From the NCBI RefSeq assembly GCF_007829335.1, contig NZ_VIWO01000003.1, forward strand, positions 434,001-498,000: 64,000 nt of DNA, written 5' to 3'. Below, piece by piece: positions 54,009 through 60,868 of the stretch (position 1 is its first letter; the number at the start of each line of letters is the position of its first letter). The notes below the pieces were generated by a model. That model saw nothing but the letters and a program-made list of their open reading frames with translations. It was not told the DNA's origin and did no database searches. This DNA comes from Chitinophaga polysaccharea (GTDB lineage Bacteria > Bacteroidota > Bacteroidia > Chitinophagales > Chitinophagaceae). Both the position numbers and the translations under genes were made by a program.

Positions 54009-54953
54009 ATGACTGATTATCTTTCTAACCTCATAGCCCGGATATGCGACCGCTCGGAAGAATTGCATAATGGCCAGACAATCAGCTGGCAGGCCCTCCG
54101 CGAGGCCGAGCAATTGGCGAATCATGCCTATATTCCCCAGCTGTATCAATTTATTGAACAAGAACCTGGCAAAGAAAAACGCCGTGCCGCTTATTTCATT
54201 ATCACCCAGCTTTCCCGTAATACCAGCGATCCGGAGGTAATCCGCTTCCTGCTGGACCGTCTGAAGCTGGAACAGGATGCCGATATAATTACGGCGATTC
54301 AGCAAGACCTGGAGCGCGGGCCGGCCATCCCCGGGTATATTGACCTGGAACCATTATTTAACAATACCTTATCGCTCAATAATAATGTACGCCGCTCGGC
54401 CTTGCTGGCCCTGCGGGGCACCCACAACCCGGCAGTGGAAGAGTGGGCGCACAACCTGCTGAAGCGCACCAGCAATGAGTATGATGTCTATTATATTACC
54501 TTGCTGCTACACAAAGTAGGTACCCAAAAGAGTGTACCTATCCTCCGCAGATTACTGGAATACCAGCGACAAGATGTAAAAAGCCTGGCATTTGCTACCC
54601 TGGCAGATATTGAAAAGGAAAAGGAGGCCATGTTTTATATGCGTTGCCTGCTCCGCGGTCAGTTGAAATTCGAAGCCATGGAAGCCATCTATAAATATGC
54701 AGATGAAAATGCCATCCAGGCGGTTACCACCCGTATTACTGAACTTTTATCCAAAAGGCGCAGCAACGCCCGGATGACCATAGAAACTGTGAAAAATGGG
54801 TTTACAGACCTGATGCTGGGGATGGAATTCCTGTTCCGTTTTCGCACCGCGAAATCAGATATCCGGAAAACTTTTTCCTGGATAACAGAAAAGAGAGCCG
54901 ATTACCTGCTACCTGAAGAAAAGGAGTGGGTGAAACGGCACCTGGCACATTGA
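54009..54953 (+). CDS. HEAT-repeat protein
   Basis: 314 residues from ATG 54009 (GTG at 54006 precedes it). Helical repeats: NNVRRSALLALRGTHNPAVE, KSVPILRRLLEYQRQDVKSL, LKFEAMEAIYKYADENAIQA. Probably a scaffold; no signal peptide, so cytoplasmic. Transcribed away from the dihydroorotase-like gene. Palindrome 3 starts directly after the stop codon. Confidence 0.72.
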   Translation: MTDYLSNLIARICDRSEELHNGQTISWQALREAEQLANHAYIPQLYQFIEQEPGKEKRRAAYFIITQLSRNTSDPEVIRFLLDRLKLEQDADIITAIQQDLERGPAIPGYIDLEPLFNNTLSLNNNVRRSALLALRGTHNPAVEEWAHNLLKRTSNEYDVYYITLLLHKVGTQKSVPILRRLLEYQRQDVKSLAFATLADIEKEKEAMFYMRCLLRGQLKFEAMEAIYKYADENAIQAVTTRITELLSKRRSNARMTIETVKNGFTDLMLGMEFLFRFRTAKSDIRKTFSWITEKRADYLLPEEKEWVKRHLAH

Positions 54954-55079
54954 GCGGAAAGCATAAAGCCGAAAGCTGAAAGTAAAAAGCTATTGTGGAG
55001 AAGAACCTGGCGAGTATTAAAAAATCGCTTAGATCCATCTTCACAATAGCTTTTTGCTTTCGGCTTTATGCTTTCTTCT
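54954..55079 (+). repeat. heptad palindrome 3, inverted copy
   Basis: Left arm 54954-54996 with five units (for example CATAAAG, CCGAAAG) and CTATTGTGG; right arm 55042-55079 with three to four units. The left arm has one extra CTGAAAG. The loop holds GGCGAGTATT and AAAATCGCTT, which is the reverse complement of the loop of palindromes 1 and 2, so this copy points the other way. Confidence 0.87.
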
Positions 55080-55086
55080 AATTCCT

Positions 55087-55094
55087 TACTTTTG
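55087..55094 (+). promoter_or_regulatory. -7 box of the peptidase gene, at the repeat edge
   Basis: TACTTTTG, full match to TAnnTTTG, 7 bp after palindrome 3 ends. Any -33 element must lie inside the right arm of the repeat. Predicted leader about 13 nt to the ATG at 55114. Confidence 0.55.
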
Positions 55095-55113
55095 TTTCCC
55101 TAAAAAAGCCACC

Positions 55114-57297
55114 ATGAAAAAAGCTTTCCTATTGATTTTAGCCGGATGGATGTGTAGTGGAACTCCGGGAGCAAAAGCCCAGCAACGCCAGTATACGATG
55201 GCAGAAGCCACCAATGGACTCCGCCAGCAACTGGCGCCGGAACGGTTAAAACAGTTTGAATGGATTCCGAATCAAAATGCCTATACCCGTGTAGTACCAG
55301 CAAATGGCAGCTATGCCTGGGTAAAGTATACTCCTGACGCCACCAGGGCAGGAAGCGAAATAAAAGCAGATACCTTGTTGACCTTGTCTTCGCTGAACCA
55401 GCAACTGTTTGCCTCCGGCGAATTACGGGGTATGCCGGTGTTGCATTGGATGTCTGACAACAGCGCCTGGTTTTCTATGAGCAATAATTTGTACAAAGGA
55501 CAACTGGAAAACGGCACCATGCATTTTAGCCAGTGGTGCACATTGCCAGCTGCCGTTGAAAATATCACGGTCAACAATCAAACTGGCCAGGTAGCGTGGA
55601 CGGAAAAGAATAACTTATATATCCGTACCGCTGCGGGCGCCGTACAGGCTGTAACCAGCGATACCGATGTGAACATTGTAAATGGCAAAAGTGTACACCG
55701 GGAGGAATTCGGTATCGATAAAGGCATTTTCTTTTCTCCCCAGGGCGACCTGCTGGCATTTTACCGCATGGACCAGCGCATGGTAAAAGATTATCCGATC
55801 ATCGACTGGTCGGTAACTCCCGCCAAAGCCAATAATATTAAATACCCCATGGCTGGAGGCCCTTCTCACGAAGTCACTTTAGGTGTATACCAGCCGGCTA
55901 CGCAAAAGACGGTATTCCTGAAAACGGGAGGACCGGCAGATCATTATCTCACATGTGTAACCTGGGCGCCTGACCAGCAGTCTATCTTCGTGGCGCTGCT
56001 AAACCGGGAACAAAATCACCTATGGTTAAATCAATACAATGCCGCTACCGGCGACCTCGTAAAGACTGTGTTTGAAGAAACAGATACTAAATATATACAT
56101 CCCACACACACTTTAACTTTTATACCGGGTAAGCACGATCAGTTTATCTGGTGGAGCGATGCCAGTGGCTACGAACATTTATATCTCTGTAATACCAAAG
56201 GGGATCGTAAGGCGATCACTGCTGGCAATTGGGTGGTAAATGAGCTGGTGGGCATCAATGCCAAACGTAATGAGGTCATTTATACAGCCGCGAAAGAAAG
56301 TCCGATGGAAAAACATATTTACGCCACGAAATACGGCGTAAACCGGTCTGATAACATGCGTTTAGATACCGCTGCCGGCTGGCATGATGCGCAGGTGAGC
56401 AGTGATGGCAGTTACCTGGTAGATGCTTACAGTTCTGGTACCACGCCCTATACCGCCCGGGTAGCGGCAACTGCCGGCAAATGGTCGAAAAATGTGCTGG
56501 TTGCCCAGGATCCGCTGAAAAATTTTCAACGCCCGGAAATCAGGGAGATAACGCTGAAAGCAGACGATGGTACGCCTTTATACGGCAAACTGATATTGCC
56601 GGTAAATTTTGATGCGACAAAGAAATATCCTGTTATAGTATACCTATATAACGGCCCCAATGTACAGTTGATCCGTAATACCTATCCTTACAGTGGTAAT
56701 CTCTGGTATGAATACATGGCGCAACATGGTTATGTGATTTTTACGATGGATGGCCGGGGAAGTGATAACCGCGGAAAAGCCTTTGAACAGGCTACTTTCC
56801 GCCAGTTAGGTACCGTGGAAATGAATGACCAGTTACAGGGAGTGGCCTACCTGAAATCATTACCATTTATCAACACAGATAAAATGGGAGTGCATGGCTG
56901 GAGCTTTGGAGGTTTTATGACCACGTCGCTGATGTTGCGTCATCCGGATGTATTTAAGGTAGGTGTTGCCGGGGGACCGGTTATTGACTGGAGCATGTAT
57001 GAAGTAATGTATACCGAACGTTATATGGATACGCCACAGGACAATCCCGAAGGATATGCCAATGCTAACCTGCTCACCAAAACAAAGAACCTGCAGGGTA
57101 AGCTGATGCTGATACATGGCACTAATGACGATGTAGTGGTGTGGCAGCATTCTATTGATTTTATCAGAACCTGTGTAGATAATGGGGTGCAGGTAGATTA
57201 TTTTGTATACCCAGGACATTTACATAATGTATTGGGAAAAGACAGGGTACACCTGATGCAGAAGATTACCGATTATTTTGATGCACATTTGAAGTAG
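55114..57297 (+). CDS. dipeptidyl peptidase IV, S9 family
   Basis: 727 residues from ATG 55114. An in-frame ATG at 55054 lies inside the right arm of palindrome 3, upstream of the -7 box, and is rejected. Signal peptide MKKAFLLILAGWMCSGTPGAKAQ. Beta-propeller (DPPIV_N) to about residue 470, then the alpha/beta-hydrolase with GWSFGGF (Ser), GTNDDVVVW (Asp) and GHLHNVLG (His). Removes N-terminal dipeptides, often Xaa-Pro, in the periplasm. Confidence 0.93.
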   Translation: MKKAFLLILAGWMCSGTPGAKAQQRQYTMAEATNGLRQQLAPERLKQFEWIPNQNAYTRVVPANGSYAWVKYTPDATRAGSEIKADTLLTLSSLNQQLFASGELRGMPVLHWMSDNSAWFSMSNNLYKGQLENGTMHFSQWCTLPAAVENITVNNQTGQVAWTEKNNLYIRTAAGAVQAVTSDTDVNIVNGKSVHREEFGIDKGIFFSPQGDLLAFYRMDQRMVKDYPIIDWSVTPAKANNIKYPMAGGPSHEVTLGVYQPATQKTVFLKTGGPADHYLTCVTWAPDQQSIFVALLNREQNHLWLNQYNAATGDLVKTVFEETDTKYIHPTHTLTFIPGKHDQFIWWSDASGYEHLYLCNTKGDRKAITAGNWVVNELVGINAKRNEVIYTAAKESPMEKHIYATKYGVNRSDNMRLDTAAGWHDAQVSSDGSYLVDAYSSGTTPYTARVAATAGKWSKNVLVAQDPLKNFQRPEIREITLKADDGTPLYGKLILPVNFDATKKYPVIVYLYNGPNVQLIRNTYPYSGNLWYEYMAQHGYVIFTMDGRGSDNRGKAFEQATFRQLGTVEMNDQLQGVAYLKSLPFINTDKMGVHGWSFGGFMTTSLMLRHPDVFKVGVAGGPVIDWSMYEVMYTERYMDTPQDNPEGYANANLLTKTKNLQGKLMLIHGTNDDVVVWQHSIDFIRTCVDNGVQVDYFVYPGHLHNVLGKDRVHLMQKITDYFDAHLK

Positions 57298-57318
57298 TCG
57301 TCGGATAGGCATACAAGG

Positions 57319-57372
57319 GAAGCGAAGAAGATAATGAATCGTACTTTTTCATTATCCTCTTCGCTTCTTTAT
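57319..57372 (+). terminator. terminator after the peptidase gene
   Basis: Arms 57319-57338 and 57348-57367 (20 nt, one mismatch), containing GAAGCGAAGA and TCTTCGCTTC, followed by TTTATTTAA. Confidence 0.9.
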
Positions 57373-57441
57373 TTAATATGCGTTATACCGTTTAATCGTT
57401 GAATGGTGCAGAAATAGGGCATAACGATGTTTTAGAGGCAT

Positions 57442-57480
57442 TACGCAAACGCTTGCGCTGATAACGCAAGCGTTTGCGTA
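57442..57480. promoter_or_regulatory. twin LacI-type operator
   Basis: TACGCAAACGCTTGCG at 57442-57457 and its exact reverse complement at 57465-57480, spacer 7 bp. Each half is itself a near-palindrome CGCAA-4-TTGCG with a central CG step, as in LacI/GalR operators. Half centres are 21 bp apart (two helix turns). No T-run, so not a terminator. The lacI-like gene ends 160 bp away. Confidence 0.6.
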
Positions 57481-57589
57481 TACAGAATGTTAAAAAAATC
57501 ACGTAGAATCGTTGTAGCAATTAGCAATTAATCAGCAAGTAGATTAAGCCTGAAAAGCAGCAATTATAGACAGCGAACAATGAAGTCGT

Positions 57590-57625
57590 ATAACCTGCCA
57601 CGGTAAGCAGCTGTGGCAAGGTTAT
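57590..57625 (-). other. hairpin after the LacI-like gene
   Basis: ATAACCTGCCAC and GTGGCAAGGTTAT pair with one bulge around an 11-nt loop, just beyond the LacI-like stop codon. Without a T-run it may be a 3' mRNA structure. Confidence 0.4.
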
Positions 57626-57640
57626 CGATCAAATAACTCC

Positions 57641-58666
57641 TCAACGGTTATGGATCACCAGTTGTGATTCCATAATAGTGCGTTGGTAATCATTCAATGC
57701 ATGTTCTCCACTCAGCAGTGACAATAACATATTAGTAGCTGCCTGCCCTTGTTCATACGGGAATTGTTCCACAGAAGCCGCAGGGGGGAATGCTGTATAC
57801 CCGCTTACCGGTGTATTGGCGTAAGATACAAAAGTTATATCCTTATTTATTTCCAATTTTTGTTTGAGGGCATATTGGACCGCATCCATGGCTACATAGT
57901 CATTGAAGGTGACCACTGCTGTTACTTTTCTTTTGAGTGACAGGAGGTATTCCATGGCGTCGGCGGTACCGGCAGCAGTAAGGTCGGCATTTACGATCAG
58001 CTTAGGATCGTATTTCAGCCGGTGTTTCTGCAGGGCCCTGATATAGCCGGCTGCCCGCTCTTTACTGGCCACCATGGTTTCGGGGCCATTGATCATGCCA
58101 ATAACGCGGTGGCCTTGCTTTAGCAGGAAATCTACTGCCTGTACGGTGCCGGACTCCAGGTTACAGGAAACGGCGTGCATATTAGGGAGGTCGGGAATGC
58201 GATCGAAGAATACTACCGGAATGCGCGCCTGTTGCAGCATCTCAAAATGTTCGTAATTGCTGGTATTTTTGCCGATAGACACAATACAGCCGTCTACCCG
58301 GTGTTGCTTCATACTCTGGATGATCTGTTTTTCCCGGGCTTCATCATCGTGTGATTGTCCGAGTAACACCGTATAGTTGTTGCTATAGGCCATATCTTCA
58401 ATGCCGCTGATGGCACTGGCGAAGAACGCTTCCGATAATTCGGGCAGCAGGATACCAATGGTAAATGTTTTACCCTGCTGGAAATAAATAGCCGTCTGGT
58501 TGCGCTCATAGTTCAGTTCAGCTGCCAGCTCTTTCACCCTGGCTTTAGTCCTTAAACCAATACTATGATGATCGTGTAATGCTCTTGATACCGTAGATAC
58601 AGAGATGTTCAGCCTTTTTGCAATTTCCTTTATTGTTGGTTGACCCGAAGAAACCACCTTTCTCAT
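57641..58666 (-). CDS. LacI/GalR-family transcription regulator
   Basis: 341 residues from the ATG at 58666; a TTG at 58678 would add four. HTH about residues 8-30 (PTIKEIAKRLNISVSTVSRA) and the LacI hinge (LRTKARVKELAAELNY), then a type I periplasmic-binding-like effector domain (KTFTIGILLPELSE). Usually represses sugar-use operons. A twin LacI-type operator lies just past its 3' end, not at a neighbouring start. Effector unknown. Confidence 0.93.
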   Translation of the reverse strand: MRKVVSSGQPTIKEIAKRLNISVSTVSRALHDHHSIGLRTKARVKELAAELNYERNQTAIYFQQGKTFTIGILLPELSEAFFASAISGIEDMAYSNNYTVLLGQSHDDEAREKQIIQSMKQHRVDGCIVSIGKNTSNYEHFEMLQQARIPVVFFDRIPDLPNMHAVSCNLESGTVQAVDFLLKQGHRVIGMINGPETMVASKERAAGYIRALQKHRLKYDPKLIVNADLTAAGTADAMEYLLSLKRKVTAVVTFNDYVAMDAVQYALKQKLEINKDITFVSYANTPVSGYTAFPPAASVEQFPYEQGQAATNMLLSLLSGEHALNDYQRTIMESQLVIHNR

Positions 58667-58946
58667 ACATTTCAGCAATTAATAGAAAATAGATACAGCA
58701 TATACTCTGGCGGACAAGTTACTTAGATATTACAAAACATTAACTTTTTTTTATGAATAAAGGTCGTTAGATAAGATGAAGCTAGTTTTTTGAAGGAAGA
58801 ATAGCCCCTGTTTCAGGTATTCTAACAATTTTCTAACTATTGATGAGCTGCTTCGGCCTGCTATTTGCTGTGAACGGGTGCCTTCCATTGTATCCCTAAA
58901 AGATCATATATAGCCTATTATTAGATTAACAAAATTTGTCATTTTT

Positions 58947-59807
58947 ATGAAAATAGCACACCTAGCCTTACCGGTAGCTTTAGTAACCATTTTAGCTTCT
59001 TGTTCTGCCCCACGCAAATTGCGGGAATCCCAGGCGAGAAACGCTCAACTGGATAGCCTGTACAGGGCAACATACGGTAAGTTGAGAAATTGCGAAGAGG
59101 ATGCTGCGCGTGCTGCCGCTTCCTATAAGGAGAAGGTAACTAATTTAACAGAACAGCAGGATCAGTTGAAAGCCAATAACACGCAGATGCTGGATCACCT
59201 GAAGGAATTATCTGTTATTTCCAGCTCACAGGCGGAAAGTATTAAGAAGTCGCTGGATAATATCGGGGCTAAAGATGCCTATATCAAGGACCTGCAATCC
59301 GCTATCGCCCGTAAAGACTCCCTGAACATGCAGCTGGTAATGAACCTGAAAGGAGCCATCGGCAACCTGGATGATAAAGACATCAATATCAAGGTAGATA
59401 AAGGTGTTGTGTACATTGATATTTCCGATAAATTGCTGTTTAAGAGCGGTAGTTATGACATCAACGAAAGAGCGAAGGAAGTACTGGGGAAAGTGGCCAA
59501 AGTATTGATTGCGCAACCGGATATTGAATTCATGGTAGAAGGACATACCGACAATGTTCCCTACCGTCCTAATATATTGCTGGATAACTGGGATCTGAGT
59601 GTAAAAAGAGCTACTTCTGTGGTACGTATCCTGCAGAACCAGTATGGTATTCCGCCTGCGCGTATGACAGCTGCGGGTAGAAGTGAATATGTACCGGTTA
59701 CCACCAACGATACACCAGAAGGTAAGGCTGCTAACCGCAGAACCAGGATTGTGATATTGCCACAGCTGGATCAGTTCTTTAAGCTGCTGGAAAAACCAGC
59801 TAATTAA
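58947..59807 (+). CDS. OmpA-family lipoprotein
   Basis: 286 residues. Lipoprotein signal with LASC (cysteine about 19), then a coiled-coil helix about 30-110 (LRESQARNAQLDSLYRATYG), and an OmpA peptidoglycan-binding domain about 150-275 (LLFKSGSYDINERAKEVLGK, MVEGHTDNVPY, NRRTRIVI). Bridges the outer membrane and cell wall. Palindrome 4 starts right after the stop. Confidence 0.92.
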   Translation: MKIAHLALPVALVTILASCSAPRKLRESQARNAQLDSLYRATYGKLRNCEEDAARAAASYKEKVTNLTEQQDQLKANNTQMLDHLKELSVISSSQAESIKKSLDNIGAKDAYIKDLQSAIARKDSLNMQLVMNLKGAIGNLDDKDINIKVDKGVVYIDISDKLLFKSGSYDINERAKEVLGKVAKVLIAQPDIEFMVEGHTDNVPYRPNILLDNWDLSVKRATSVVRILQNQYGIPPARMTAAGRSEYVPVTTNDTPEGKAANRRTRIVILPQLDQFFKLLEKPAN

Positions 59808-59930
59808 TAGCATAAAGCATAAAGCCGAAGGCATAAAGCATAAAGCTATTGAGGCGAATGATCAAAGCGAATTAAATCGCCAAGTCATTCGCCTCAATAG
59901 CTTTATGCTTTATGCCTTCGGCTTTCCTAT
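59808..59930 (+). repeat. heptad palindrome 4
   Basis: Perfect 41-nt inverted repeat: 59821-59861 and 59885-59925. Units CATAAAG (four times on the left) and CCGAAGG, core CTATTGAGGCGAATGA. Loop short (23 nt) with AAGCGAATTAAATCGCC, whose GCGA and TCGC pair into a small apical hairpin. Same direction as palindromes 1 and 2. Confidence 0.92.
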
Positions 59931-59935
59931 CTTTG
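59928..59935 (+). promoter_or_regulatory. -7 box of the DsbA-like gene, at the repeat edge
   Basis: TATCTTTG, full match to TAnnTTTG, 2 bp after the perfect arm of palindrome 4. TATG at 59904-59907, inside the arm and 20 bp upstream, may act as -33. Predicted leader about 15 nt. Confidence 0.55.
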
Positions 59936-59956
59936 TCAGCAACTAATAATAGTTAT

Positions 59957-60865
59957 ATGAATGGACCTATGTTTTGTGATCCTGTGAGCGGAGTTTGTGA
60001 AATCCCTGGATCAGTGCTGAGCAGTGCGCCTGCTATCAAAGGACTGGAAGCAACTGATAAGCCTATTAAACTCATTTATTTTACGGATCCGATCTGTTCT
60101 ACCTGTTGGGGGATAGAGCCCCAATGGCGGCGCCTGAAGCTGGAATACGGCCATGTACTCGATATTCATTATCATATGGGAGGATTGTTGCCATCATGGG
60201 ACGTGTATAGTTCCGGAGGCATTAATGGTCCGGGTGATGTTGCCCATCATTGGGATGAGGTGAGTCAACATTACCAGATGCCGATTGATGGCAATGTATG
60301 GCTGGAAGATCCATTACCTTCTTCCTATCCACCTTCTATCTGGTTTAAGGCTGCACAGCAACAGGATCCGCATAAGGCGGTAATTTTCCTGCGTCGAATG
60401 AGAGAGTTACTGTTTATGGATAAACAGAATATCTGCAAACCCGGACCGGTATTAAAAGCAGCTGGTTACGCGGGATTGGATTTACCGCGACTCGAGACCG
60501 ATTTTAAGAGCGCAGGGGCCGCGTTGTTTGAAGCAGATCTGCAACTGGGAAAGCAGCTGGGGGTGAGGGGATTCCCCTCCATATTTTTCATTGATCGAGA
60601 TGGGAAGTCTGAGCTGGTATACGGCGCCAAGCCTTACCAGGTATTTACTACGGCTTTGCATAAAATGTTACCGGCAGCGCAGGCAAGGACTTACGCTACC
60701 GGCATCGCGTTATTTTCTTATTATCCCACGCTGACTACTAAAGAATTTGCAGGATTAAACCAGCTTTCTTTTGAAGAGGCGGCTGTGCGGTTAAATGCCT
60801 TGTTGGAAGAGGACAAGCTGCAGGTGCATACTATTGCCAGTGGACAACTTTGGTCATTGAAATAA
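59957..60865 (+). CDS. DsbA-fold protein, SpxH/YjbH-like
   Basis: 302 residues from ATG 59957; an earlier in-frame ATG at 59912 lies in the arm of palindrome 4 and upstream of the -7 box, so it is rejected. Thioredoxin-like DsbA domain with C47-S-T-C50 in FTDPICSTCWGIEP, and GVRGFPSIFFI as cis-proline loop. C7 and C14 form a second N-terminal pair. No signal peptide, so cytoplasmic: this fits the SpxH/YjbH adaptor or FrnE-type groups better than a periplasmic oxidase. 3 bp before the converging receptor gene. Confidence 0.82.
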   Translation: MNGPMFCDPVSGVCEIPGSVLSSAPAIKGLEATDKPIKLIYFTDPICSTCWGIEPQWRRLKLEYGHVLDIHYHMGGLLPSWDVYSSGGINGPGDVAHHWDEVSQHYQMPIDGNVWLEDPLPSSYPPSIWFKAAQQQDPHKAVIFLRRMRELLFMDKQNICKPGPVLKAAGYAGLDLPRLETDFKSAGAALFEADLQLGKQLGVRGFPSIFFIDRDGKSELVYGAKPYQVFTTALHKMLPAAQARTYATGIALFSYYPTLTTKEFAGLNQLSFEEAAVRLNALLEEDKLQVHTIASGQLWSLK

Positions 60866-60868
60866 GCC

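Noticed and set aside
55054..55113. Extended N-terminus of the peptidase
   Set aside because: Encoded by the repeat arm and upstream of the -7 box; the signal peptide begins at 55114.
57442..57480. Reading the twin palindrome as a Rho-independent terminator
   Set aside because: No T-run on either strand, and a separate strong terminator lies at 57319-57372.
31116..59930. Heptad palindromes as CRISPR arrays
   Set aside because: Units are 7 bp without spacers and arranged as inverted arms; no cas genes.
59912..59956. Extended N-terminus of the DsbA-like protein
   Set aside because: Same reason: the codons lie in the arm of palindrome 4 and upstream of the promoter.
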